A DNA stretch of 64,000 nt from Planctomycetota bacterium (GTDB lineage Bacteria > Planctomycetota > UBA11346): contig JAKLKR010000005.1 in assembly GCA_023150565.1 (NCBI GenBank), forward strand, positions 1-64,000, read 5' to 3'. The translations under genes and the position numbers were made by a program. How positions within the stretch are numbered: the first letter of the stretch is position 1; each line of letters starts with the position of its first letter. The notes below the pieces were generated by a model. The model was not told the DNA's origin and ran no database searches. It was given only the letters and a program-made list of their open reading frames with translations. Shown one piece after another: positions 51,742 through 60,469 of the stretch.

Positions 51742-52646
51742 CCGCCGATCCGCCGATCCTGATCGCCATCGGCCTGCTCGCCGGGGTGATCGCCTCGCTG
51801 CTCGGCCTGGGCGGGGGCATGCTGATGACCCCGTTCCTCGCCGGCCTGGGCCTGCCCCTGCCGCTGGTGGTGCCCACCAGCACCTGCGCCATCGCCGGCA
51901 CCGCGGCCATGACCGGGGTGCTCAACTGGCGCCAGCGCAACGGCGGCGACCTGCGCCTGGCGGCGCTCATCACCCTGGCGATGGTGCCGGCGCTCGAGGC
52001 CAGCACCTGGATCAACCGCTGGCTGCGCGGGCTCAACCCGGCGCTGGCCGACGGCCTGATCGGCGGGCTGTTCATCCTCATGATGGCGTGGTCGCTCCAC
52101 GCCGTGCTGCGTCCGGGAAAGCCCCTGGCCGGCCCCGATCCCTGGCCCGGCCCGGGAATGCGCCTGGGCGACGGCCGGCGCTGCTCGCTGGCGCGCCTGG
52201 GGCTGGGCGGCAGCGCCGCCGGGCTGATGGGCGGGCTGCTCGGCATCGGCGGCGGACGGGTGCTGGTGCCGCTGTTCAGCGGGCCGCTCGGCCTCGACAT
52301 CAAGGCGGCGATCGCCACCAGCTCGCTGTGCATCCTGTTCTCGTCCTGCTATTCCACCGCCTCGTTCGGCGCCAAGGGCCTGGTCGAATGGCCGGTGGCG
52401 GCCTGGCTGCTGTGCGGCTCGCTGCCCGGTGCGTGGCTGGGCTCGCTGGCGCTGGCGCGGGTCGACCGCGAGCGCCTGCGCCGCACCTTCGCCGGCCTGT
52501 CGATCGCCGCCATGGCGGCGATGGCCCTGGCCCCGTTCGGCTGGCGCCGCACCGCCATGGCCATTCTCATCGTCGCTTGCGCCTGGGTCGGCTGGGTGGC
52601 GCTGCGCTCGGTGATACGCCCACCCCCCGCACCCGCCGGAGCCTGA
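51738..52646 (+). CDS. TauE/SafE family sulfite/anion exporter
   Basis: GVIASLLGLGGGMLMTPFLAGLGLPLPLVVPTSTCAIAGTA, GLLGIGGGRVLVPLF; GTGA overlap with the GntR stop. Confidence 0.9.
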   Translation: MTADPPILIAIGLLAGVIASLLGLGGGMLMTPFLAGLGLPLPLVVPTSTCAIAGTAAMTGVLNWRQRNGGDLRLAALITLAMVPALEASTWINRWLRGLNPALADGLIGGLFILMMAWSLHAVLRPGKPLAGPDPWPGPGMRLGDGRRCSLARLGLGGSAAGLMGGLLGIGGGRVLVPLFSGPLGLDIKAAIATSSLCILFSSCYSTASFGAKGLVEWPVAAWLLCGSLPGAWLGSLALARVDRERLRRTFAGLSIAAMAAMALAPFGWRRTAMAILIVACAWVGWVALRSVIRPPPAPAGA

Positions 52647-52647
52647 C

Positions 52648-53391
52648 ATGCGCCGCATCGCCGACCTGCCCTACCGCGCCATCACCCCCAGCGAGCGCGG
52701 CACCGCCGACCTCTATCTGCCCGACGCGCCGGAAACCGACTGCCTGGTGTGGTTCCACGGCGGCGGCCTGGTCGAGGGCGACAAGGGCGGGCCGCAGCCG
52801 CCCATGCTGATGCCCGCTGGCTGGGCGCTGGCCTGCGCCAACTACCGCCTGCTCCAGCACGCGCCCTTCCCCGCCTGCATCGAGGACGCCGCCGCCGCCC
52901 TGGCCTGGGCGCCGCAGGCGCTGCAGGCCGCCGGGGTGCGCTGCCGCCGCCTGGCGGTGGGCGGCTGCTCGGCCGGCGCCTACCTGGCGGCGATGGTGGC
53001 GCTCGACCGCTCGTGGCTGGCGGCAGCCGGGGCCGCCGACCTGCGCGTGCACGGCGCCTTCCCGCTCAGCGGGCAGATGGCCAGCCACTTCGCCTACCGC
53101 GGCAGCATCGGCCATCCCGCCTGGCGGCCGCTGGTCGACCGCTTCGCGCCGCTGTGGCACGTGCGCGCCGACGCCCCGTCCCTGCTGCTGGTGGCGGCCG
53201 AGAACGACATGCCCTGCCGGCCGGAGGAGAACCGCTACCTGGTGGCGGCGCTGCGCGAGGCCGGCCACCGCGCCGCCGAGTGCCACGTCATCCCCGGGCG
53301 CGACCACGGCACCATCGGCGCCTTCATGAGCGACCCCGCCGACCCGGTGGTGCGCCTGATGCACCGCTTCCTGGCCGGCCTGCCGGGCTGA
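52648..53391 (+). CDS. Alpha/beta hydrolase (esterase/lipase-like)
   Basis: LVWFHGGGLVEGDKGG, LAVGGCSAGAYLAAMVAL, GRDHGTI. Confidence 0.85.
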   Translation: MRRIADLPYRAITPSERGTADLYLPDAPETDCLVWFHGGGLVEGDKGGPQPPMLMPAGWALACANYRLLQHAPFPACIEDAAAALAWAPQALQAAGVRCRRLAVGGCSAGAYLAAMVALDRSWLAAAGAADLRVHGAFPLSGQMASHFAYRGSIGHPAWRPLVDRFAPLWHVRADAPSLLLVAAENDMPCRPEENRYLVAALREAGHRAAECHVIPGRDHGTIGAFMSDPADPVVRLMHRFLAGLPG

Positions 53392-53431
53392 AGGGCTATC
53401 GTTAACTGCTCACGCGATTTACCAGCTGAAC

Positions 53432-53680
53432 CGGCGCAAACGGCGCCCGATCCGCGTAGCGGATCGCACGGCGCAGCCGTGGGTTCGGCGGTTGCCGACG
53501 CTTGCGGGGGGCAGCGCCGGAGGCGCGTTCCTGGGGGGCCGAGGCCCCCCAGAAGGACCCGCCGGGCGCAGCCCGGCGCCCCGCCTCAGCGGGGCTTCCG
53601 CCGCAGGCGGAAGGGGCCTGTGCAGACACCTGCGTCTTTCCCCGCCGGGTTGGCCCCTGGCGGGGCGGGCCGGGGGGCTA
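53432..53680. repeat. Cluster of about 8 tandem short hairpins, several with GNA triloops
   Basis: Perfect stems read at 53432..53446, 53449..53465, 53467..53481, 53514..53526, 53531..53552, 53560..53578, 53578..53595, 53595..53613. Confidence 0.85.
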
Positions 53681-53703
53681 CGCTCGCGGCCCCGGAGACC
53701 GCT

Positions 53704-54786
53704 ATGAGCGTCCAGAAGTCCGATGGCATGTCCTATGCACCCAAGGGCAAGCCGGCCCCGGTGGTGAAGCCCGGCGAGTACCGCTTCGCCGCCATGCACC
53801 TCGACCACGGCCATATCTTCGGCATGTGCAACGGCCTGCTCGAGGCCGGCGCCGAGCTGGTGAAGGTCTATGATCCGGATCCGGCCAAGGTGGCCAACTT
53901 CGTCAAGACCTACCCCCAGGCGCAGGTGGCCAAGGACGCGCGCGAGATCCTCGAGGACCCCGCCATCCGCCTGGTGGCCGCCGCCGCCATCCCCAGCGAG
54001 CGCGGCCCGCTCGGCTGCCGGGTGATGGAGCACGGCAAGGACTACTTCACCGACAAGACGCCCTTCACCAGCCTGCAGCAGCTGGCCCAGGCCAAGCGCA
54101 CGGTGGCAGCCACCGGCAAGCGCTACTTCGTCTACTTCAGCGAGCGCCTGCATGTGGAATGCGCGGTCGCCGCCGGCGAGCTGGTGCAGCAGGGGCGCAT
54201 CGGGCGGGTGGTGCAGGTGATGGGCCTGGGGCCGCACCGCCACGGACCCGCCGGCAGCCGGCCCGACTGGTTCTACCGCCGCGCCCAGTACGGCGGCATC
54301 CTCGCCGACATCGGCAGCCACCAGGTCGAGCAGTTCCTGCACTACACCGGCAACACCGAGGCCACGGTGCAGATGGCCAAGGTCGCCAACTACCGCTTCC
54401 CGCAGTTCCCGGAGTTCGAGGACTTCGGCGACTTCAGCGTGATCGGCGGCAACGGCGCCACCGGCTACCACCGCGTCGACTGGCTGAACCCCGAGGGCCT
54501 GTGCACCTGGGGCGACGGGCGCACCGTCCTGCTCGGCACCGAGGGCTACATCGAGCTGCGCAAGTACTGCGACGTGGCGCACGACAAGGCCGGCGACGTG
54601 CTGATCCTGGTCGACCATAAGGGCGAGCAGCGCATCCCGGTGGCGGGCAAGGTCGGCTTCCCCTTCTTCGGCCAGCTCATCCGCGACAGCCTCGACCGCA
54701 GCGAGACGGCGATGACCCAGGCGCACATCTTCAAGGCCGCCGAGCTCTGCCTGCAGGCCCAGGCGGTGGCGGTGCGCGTCGGATAG
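53704..54786 (+). CDS. Gfo/Idh/MocA family oxidoreductase
   Basis: HIFGMCNGLLEAGAELVKVYDPDPAKVANFVKTYP, GKDYFTDKTPFTSLQQLAQAKRTVA, GGILADIGSHQVEQFLHYTG. Confidence 0.88.
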   Translation: MSVQKSDGMSYAPKGKPAPVVKPGEYRFAAMHLDHGHIFGMCNGLLEAGAELVKVYDPDPAKVANFVKTYPQAQVAKDAREILEDPAIRLVAAAAIPSERGPLGCRVMEHGKDYFTDKTPFTSLQQLAQAKRTVAATGKRYFVYFSERLHVECAVAAGELVQQGRIGRVVQVMGLGPHRHGPAGSRPDWFYRRAQYGGILADIGSHQVEQFLHYTGNTEATVQMAKVANYRFPQFPEFEDFGDFSVIGGNGATGYHRVDWLNPEGLCTWGDGRTVLLGTEGYIELRKYCDVAHDKAGDVLILVDHKGEQRIPVAGKVGFPFFGQLIRDSLDRSETAMTQAHIFKAAELCLQAQAVAVRVG

Positions 54787-54803
54787 GCAGGAGAAAGCCA
54801 AGA

Positions 54804-54952
54804 GATTCGACCACGGCGGCGCGGCGGCGCGGCGAAGATAGGAGAGGAAGATGCTCCTCTCGGGCTGGGAATTCGACTTTTTCTTCCGCCGCGTCGCCGT
54901 GTCGCCGCGGTGAACCCACTCATCCTTCCGCCACGTCGCCGTGGTCGAAACG
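54804..54952. repeat. Intergenic inverted repeat (variant of the CCACGACG family, three arms)
   Basis: GATTCGACCACGGCGGCGCGGCGGCGCGGCGAAG ... CTTCCGCCGCGTCGCCGTGTCGCCGCGGTGAACC ... CTTCCGCCACGTCGCCGTGGTCGAAA. Confidence 0.75.
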
Positions 54953-54960
54953 CTTCCCTG

Positions 54961-56469
54961 TTACTTCCGCAGCCCCAGCAGCACCCCCAGCCCGGCCACC
55001 GCCACCGCGATGGTGCGGGCGGTGCCGGGTTCGAGCTGGAGCGCCGCCAGCAGCAGGATCGCCGCCAGCACCGCGCCCAGGCCGACCCCGGCCGGGCGCT
55101 GCGCCACCAGCTCGTCGATGCGGTCGGGGACCTGGCGCAGGCGGTTCCAGAACGCGCGCAGCTCGGCGAAGGCGTCCGAGGCCAGCGCCAGGGGCGAGGC
55201 CAGGCGCGCCAGGCGCGGGCGGGCGATGTCGACCAGGGTGCGCTCCGGGTCCAGCTCCAGGCACAGGCCCTCGACCAGGCCGAGGGCGCGCACCAGCACC
55301 ACGGTGTGGCGCGGGAAGACGATGCCGCGGCAGTTGCGCAGGAACGAGCCGGCCTTGGCCGCGAGCGCGGCCTGGCGCAGGCTGCCCTTGAAGGTGAGCG
55401 GGTTGAGCCTGCCGAGGCCTTCGTAGATCTCGCGCGCCAGCCGGCGCAGGGCGGCGCGGTCGGCGCCCGGCACCAGCACCCCCAGCTCGGCGAGCGCGTC
55501 GACCATGCCGTCGACGTCGTCCTGGCCCAGGCGGGCGAGGAAGCGGCGGTAGGCCTGGCGCTCGGCCGCGCCGACCTCGACGGTCATGCCGAAGTCGATC
55601 ACCCAGGTGGTGCCGTCGGGCGAGCGGATGAGGTTGCCGGCGTGCGGGTCGCCGTGCACCAGGCCCTCGTCCACCAGCATGTCCAGCCAGGCGTCGACCA
55701 CCCGCACCGCCAGGCCCTTGCGCTCCGGCATGGGCACATGGCCGACCCCGCGCGCGAGGGTGGCGCCGGGGGCGAACTCCATCACCAGCACGCGCTCGCG
55801 GGTGTGCGCCCACAGCACGCGCGGGGCGCGCAGCCCGCGCCGGGCCAGCAGCGGGCGCAGGCGGTCGGAGGCCAGGCCCTCGTGCAGGTAGTCCTGCTCC
55901 TCGCGCGCGGTGCGGGTGACCTCCTCGGCCACCAGGTGCAGCGGCCAGCCCGGGTACATGGCCTGGAACAGGCGCAGCGCCAGCCGGGTCAGGCGCAGGT
56001 CCATCGCCACCGCCGGAGCCAGGTCGGGGTATTGGATCTTCACCGCCACCGCCGCCCCGCAGGCGGTGCGGGCGTGGTGGACCTGGCCGAAGCTGGCGCT
56101 GGCCAGGGGGGTGGGGTCGATCCACGCCAGGTGGTCGGCCACCCTGCCCTCGAAGGCGCGTTCGAGGGTGGGCAGCATGGCCGCGAGGGCGCGCGGCGGT
56201 GCCTGGTCGCGCAGGTGCGCGCAGGCGTCGACGTAGGGCAGGGGGAAGAAGTCGGGCCGGCTGGCGATGTACTGCCCGAGCTTGATCAGCAGCGCCCCGC
56301 GCCGACGCGCGTAGGAGGCCAGCCAGCGCGCGCCCAGCCGGTGCACCTGCCGACGCCAGGGCCGCACCGCCGGTTCGCACCAGCGGGCGATGAGGGCGCA
56401 GGCGGCGTACTGCCAGCCCAGCCAGGCGATGAGCAGCAGCCCCTCGCCGCCGCGCAGCAGCACACCCAC
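54961..56469 (-). CDS. ABC1/AarF/UbiB-family atypical kinase
   Basis: LIKLGQYIASRPDFFP, LASASFGQVHHARTACGAAVAVKIQYPDL, DEGLVHGDPHAGNLIRSPDGTTWVIDFGMTVEV. Confidence 0.9.
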   Translation of the reverse strand: MGVLLRGGEGLLLIAWLGWQYAACALIARWCEPAVRPWRRQVHRLGARWLASYARRRGALLIKLGQYIASRPDFFPLPYVDACAHLRDQAPPRALAAMLPTLERAFEGRVADHLAWIDPTPLASASFGQVHHARTACGAAVAVKIQYPDLAPAVAMDLRLTRLALRLFQAMYPGWPLHLVAEEVTRTAREEQDYLHEGLASDRLRPLLARRGLRAPRVLWAHTRERVLVMEFAPGATLARGVGHVPMPERKGLAVRVVDAWLDMLVDEGLVHGDPHAGNLIRSPDGTTWVIDFGMTVEVGAAERQAYRRFLARLGQDDVDGMVDALAELGVLVPGADRAALRRLAREIYEGLGRLNPLTFKGSLRQAALAAKAGSFLRNCRGIVFPRHTVVLVRALGLVEGLCLELDPERTLVDIARPRLARLASPLALASDAFAELRAFWNRLRQVPDRIDELVAQRPAGVGLGAVLAAILLLAALQLEPGTARTIAVAVAGLGVLLGLRK

Positions 56470-56475
56470 CGGGGA

Positions 56476-56718
56476 TCAGGCGCCGGCGGGAGGGGGGGTG
56501 GCGGGAGCCGCGGGCGCGGCCGGCGCCGCCGGAGCGGTGCGCGCGCGGGCGCGCTCCTCGGCGGCGTTGATGGCGGCGACCCCGGCGAGCAGGGCCTCGC
56601 GCGCGGCTGAGCGCAGGTGGCTGCGCACACCTGGCGGCACCACCTGCTCGGCGGCGGTCTCGGCGGCGGAACGCAGGTGCTGGGCGGCGGTACGCAGGTG
56701 CTCGCGGCTGGCGCTCAT
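56476..56718 (-). CDS. Small Ala-rich hypothetical protein
   Basis: 81-codon ORF ending just before the UbiB-like CDS; low-complexity PAAPAAPAAPATPPPAGA tail. Confidence 0.4.
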   Translation of the reverse strand: MSASREHLRTAAQHLRSAAETAAEQVVPPGVRSHLRSAAREALLAGVAAINAAEERARARTAPAAPAAPAAPATPPPAGA

Positions 56719-56817
56719 GGCGGGCCCTCCGCCGACCATGCTAGCAGGGAGCTGGAATGCTGGAATGCCGGAATTCCGGAGGTCCCCAGCGATATTCCAG
56801 CATTTGGCCTTCGCTTC

Positions 56818-57279
56818 TCAGCCCTCGGCCAGGTGCTCGGCGCGGCGGCGCGCCCGCAGCGCGGTGCGCTGGTCGCCGCGGTCCTGCGCCACCCGGGCCA
56901 GGAAGGCCCAGGCCCCGGGTTCGCCCGGTGCCGCCGCCACCACCGCCCAGGCCTGGCCGAGCGCGGTCGGCTCGTCGCGCAGCCAGGCGGCGCAGGCGGC
57001 GCGGTGCAGGGCGCGCACCTGGGCGGGGTCGAGGATGCGCCGGTGGTGCTGCCACCAGCGCACGCCGGCCACCGCCGCTGCGCTCAGCGTCCAGGCCGCC
57101 AGCGCCGCCAGGCGCAGCAGGGCGGCGCCATCGGCGCCGGCGAACTCGTCGGCGAGCAGCGCCACCGCCGCCAGCGCCGCCAGGGCGAGCAGCAGGGGCA
57201 GCCCGGCGGCGGGCCGGCCGTCCCAGGTCAGCCCGGCCCCGGGCAGCACGACATCGGCGGCGATCACCAGCCAGCGCAT
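56818..57279 (-). CDS. Hypothetical membrane protein with C-terminal helical repeat
   Basis: Hydrophobic N-terminal half; C-term AWAFLARVAQDRGDQRTALRARRRAEHL. Confidence 0.5.
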   Translation of the reverse strand: MRWLVIAADVVLPGAGLTWDGRPAAGLPLLLALAALAAVALLADEFAGADGAALLRLAALAAWTLSAAAVAGVRWWQHHRRILDPAQVRALHRAACAAWLRDEPTALGQAWAVVAAAPGEPGAWAFLARVAQDRGDQRTALRARRRAEHLAEG

Positions 57280-57349
57280 GGGCGGGGATGGTCGCCCGCC
57301 GGTGGCGGTGGCAACCGGCTTCCGCGGCCTGGCCGGGGGCTGAGGCCGC

Positions 57350-58984
57350 TCAGTCACGGCCGTCGAGGCGGATCTCGGCGGTGCGCAGGGCGCCGGCGGC
57401 GTCGGCGTGCGCGGCGGTGACCTCGAGCACGTTGATCCCGTCCTGCAGCGCCGCCGCCGGCACCCGCCAGGCCAGGGTGGCGTCGGCGCGCTCGAGGCCG
57501 TCCAGGCGCCAGCCCAGGCGCGAACGCTCGGCCAGCGACGGCGAACGCGACGCCGACGGCGCCAGCACGCGGGTGTTCCAGCGCACCTCCAGCCCGCCCG
57601 GCGCCAGGGTGCGCGCATCCGCGCCGTGCAGGCCCAGGCTCAGCTCGCCGCCGCCGGCGGCGGGGCGGCGGCCGCAGTCGATGCGCACCGTGATGGTGCG
57701 CTCCATGCGCCCGAAATCCCAGCCCGGGGTGCGGTTGGCGAGCGGCGCCGGCAGCGGCGCGGCGCCGGCGCCGGAACCCGGGGCGCGCATGCCGGCGCCG
57801 GCGGCGGCGTGGATGCGCGCCCGCCGCGCCAGGGCCTCGGCCGAGCCGGCGGTGCGCAGCAGGTCGGCGAGGTCGTCGCGCCGGCCGTCGCTCTCGGCGT
57901 AGCACTCGTTGAAGAAGTACAGCCCGTCGCAGCCCCGCCCCAGGGCGGCGGCGGCGCAGCCCAGGTGCACCTCGTGGTGGGCGGCGGGGACGCAGCCGGG
58001 GTAGGGTTTGACCAGGTCGGCGCCGTGCGTCAGCAGGCGCACGCGCGGGCCGAGCAGCCGGCGCCACAGCGCCAGCGGGTACTCGCACCACGCCTCGCCG
58101 CCGAAGTTCGACAGCACCACCTGGTCGACCAGGCCGCGCTCGGCCCACGCCGCCACGTCGTAGCCCAGTTCGAGGCAGGTGGCGGGCTCGGCCGGCACGC
58201 GCACCCCCAGGCGGATGGGATGGCCGCGCCGGCGCGCGGCGGCGTCGGCGATGGCGCGCACCTCGGCGGTGAAGTCGCTGAGGATGGCGCAGCCGGCGGT
58301 CTCGCCGCCGGGGGCGAAGTTCATCCCCCAGCGCAGCCAGTCCATCTCGAAGCCGTCCAGGTCCCAGCGTTCGAACACCTCGCTGACGAAGGCGATCTGC
58401 TCCTGGCGCACCGCGGCGTGGGCCCAGTCGAAGGCACCCTCCCAGCTGCGTTCGGGGCGGTAGGGCGCACGCCGCCACTCGGGGTGGTCGAGCCAGCGCT
58501 GGGCCTGGCACAGCAGCACCCAGCCGTGGTCGTCGGGGGCGCCGCCGGCCTCGGCGATGGCGCGCTCCTTGAGGCCGTGCGCGTCGTTCATGCGCGCGGT
58601 CAGCCAGCCCTCGATGCCGTGCCGGCGGCAGCGCGCCAGCCACACCGCGAACTGGTCGATGCCGCGCCCGCGGTTGAGCAGCCACAGGTTGTGCACCCAG
58701 TTGCGGCCGTGGTCGCCGGCCACCAGGCCGCGCCGGCCGGGCGGCAGCACGCGCAGGAAGGGCTGGTCGTCGGGGCCGTCGGGCTGGTAGCCGTGGTACA
58801 GCGGCTCGCGTGTGCGGCTGTCGAACAGCGCCTTCTGCATGGTCACGCAGAACAGCAGCGCCGCCACCTGGGTGCCCTCGGCATAGAAGTCGACCAGGCG
58901 CTCCAGCCCGGCCACGCACATGTCCTCGGCCGGATGGCAGGCGTAGAAGTGGGCGTCGTCCTCGTTGAGGTGGAGGTTGCGCAT
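57350..58984 (-). CDS. Putative TIM-barrel glycosidase-like protein
   Basis: 544 aa; WDLDGFEMDWLRWGMNF, RLGVRVPAEPATCLELGYDVAAWAERGLVDQVVLSNFGG; resembles GHL10/family-10-like hypothetical proteins. Confidence 0.55.
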   Translation of the reverse strand: MRNLHLNEDDAHFYACHPAEDMCVAGLERLVDFYAEGTQVAALLFCVTMQKALFDSRTREPLYHGYQPDGPDDQPFLRVLPPGRRGLVAGDHGRNWVHNLWLLNRGRGIDQFAVWLARCRRHGIEGWLTARMNDAHGLKERAIAEAGGAPDDHGWVLLCQAQRWLDHPEWRRAPYRPERSWEGAFDWAHAAVRQEQIAFVSEVFERWDLDGFEMDWLRWGMNFAPGGETAGCAILSDFTAEVRAIADAAARRRGHPIRLGVRVPAEPATCLELGYDVAAWAERGLVDQVVLSNFGGEAWCEYPLALWRRLLGPRVRLLTHGADLVKPYPGCVPAAHHEVHLGCAAAALGRGCDGLYFFNECYAESDGRRDDLADLLRTAGSAEALARRARIHAAAGAGMRAPGSGAGAAPLPAPLANRTPGWDFGRMERTITVRIDCGRRPAAGGGELSLGLHGADARTLAPGGLEVRWNTRVLAPSASRSPSLAERSRLGWRLDGLERADATLAWRVPAAALQDGINVLEVTAAHADAAGALRTAEIRLDGRD

Positions 58985-58997
58985 CGCCCCAGGTTAC

Positions 58998-59026
58998 AAG
59001 ATATGTCTGATATATCAACTGGACAA
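58998..59026 (-). promoter_or_regulatory. Candidate promoter with embedded palindrome TGATATATCA
   Basis: Minus strand TTGTCC-17 nt-TATCTT, about 14 bp from the start of CDS 57350..58984; unusually AT-rich for this window. Confidence 0.4.
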
Positions 59027-59104
59027 CCGGTGGCATGGGGCGGTGGTGGCCGTCGTCGCCGTTCCTCCTTCCTCCGGCCACCGTCCTCCTATCCATGGCC
59101 GCCC

Positions 59105-60376
59105 ATGACCCCGCTGCCCGAGCGCCTGCGACCGCGCACCCTCGACGAGGTGGTGGGCCAGCCCGGCCTGATCGGGCCCGAGGGGGTGCTCACCCGCCTG
59201 CTCGCCGCCGGCCACCTGCCCTCGCTGCTGCTGTGGGGGCCGCCCGGCTGCGGCAAGACCACCATCGCGCGCCTGCTCGCCGAGCGCCTCAACCTGCGCT
59301 TCGCGCCCTTCAGCGCGGTGCTGGGCGGGGTGCCCGAGCTGCGCGCCATCCTCGACGAGGCGCGCGCCTGCTGCAACCTGGGCCAGGGCACCCTGCTGTT
59401 CGTCGACGAGATCCACCGCTTCAACAAGGCGCAGCAGGACGCCCTGCTGCCGCACGTCGAGTCGGGCGGGGTGCTGTTCGTCGGCGCAACCACCGAGAAC
59501 CCGTCGTTCAGCGTCAACCGCGCCCTGGTCAGCCGCTGCCGCACCTTCGCCCTCGCCGCCCTCGACCAGGCGGCGCTGGCGGCCCTGGCCGAGCGCGCCG
59601 CCAGCCACCCCCAGGGCCTGCCCGGGCTGCGCCTGGCCGCGGACGCGCGCGACCCGCTGCTGCGCCTGTCCTCGGGCGACGGGCGCCGGCTGCTCATCCT
59701 GCTCGAAGGCGCGCACGCGCTGTGCCCCGGCGGCGAGGTCACCGCGGCGGCGGTGGCGCAGGTGGCGGCCGCGCCCACCGCCGACCACGACAAGCACGGC
59801 GAGAACCACTACGACGTCGCCAGCGCCTTCATCAAGAGCATGCGCGCCAGCGACGTGCAGGCGGCGCTGTACTGGCTGGCGCGCCAGCTCGAGGCGGGCG
59901 AGGACGCGCTGTTCGTGGCCCGGCGGGTGGTGATCTTCGCCAGCGAGGACGTCGGCCTGGCCGACCCCCAGGCGCTGGTGGTGGCCACCGCCGCGCTCAC
60001 CGCCACCGCCAACATCGGCATGCCGGAGGCGATCTATCCCCTCACCCAGGCGGTGGTGTACTGCGCCACCGCGCCCAAGTCGAACGCCACCAAGGGCTAC
60101 TTCGCCGCCGCCGAGGCGGTGCGCCGCCACCCCGGCGCGGCGGTGCCGCTGTTCCTGCGCAACGCCCCCACCGGGCTGATGAAGGAGCTGGGCTACGGGC
60201 AGGCCTACGTCTACGACCACGACACCCCCGACCACTTCGCCGGCCAGGCCTGCCTGCCCGCCGAGCTGGCCGGCGAGCAGTTCTACCGCCCCGGCCCCTT
60301 CGGCTTCGAGAAGGACATCGCCAAGCGTCTGGAATGGTGGGAGGCGCGGCGGAAACGCCCGGCGGGGGGGCAGTAG
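59105..60376 (+). CDS. rarA: Replication-associated recombination protein A (RarA/MgsA AAA+ ATPase)
   Basis: RPRTLDEVVGQPGLIGPEGVL, LLWGPPGCGKTTIARLLAE, LLFVDEIHRFNKAQQDALLPHVESGGVLFVGATTENPSF. Confidence 0.95.
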   Translation: MTPLPERLRPRTLDEVVGQPGLIGPEGVLTRLLAAGHLPSLLLWGPPGCGKTTIARLLAERLNLRFAPFSAVLGGVPELRAILDEARACCNLGQGTLLFVDEIHRFNKAQQDALLPHVESGGVLFVGATTENPSFSVNRALVSRCRTFALAALDQAALAALAERAASHPQGLPGLRLAADARDPLLRLSSGDGRRLLILLEGAHALCPGGEVTAAAVAQVAAAPTADHDKHGENHYDVASAFIKSMRASDVQAALYWLARQLEAGEDALFVARRVVIFASEDVGLADPQALVVATAALTATANIGMPEAIYPLTQAVVYCATAPKSNATKGYFAAAEAVRRHPGAAVPLFLRNAPTGLMKELGYGQAYVYDHDTPDHFAGQACLPAELAGEQFYRPGPFGFEKDIAKRLEWWEARRKRPAGGQ

Positions 60377-60469
60377 GTTCCTGATCCTGTCGGCTCCATG
60401 CCGATTATTTGCGGTCAGGCGGGGCCGCCCAAGGTGGGCGCGATCTTCGGGCTGCAGGCGCCTGCTGGC

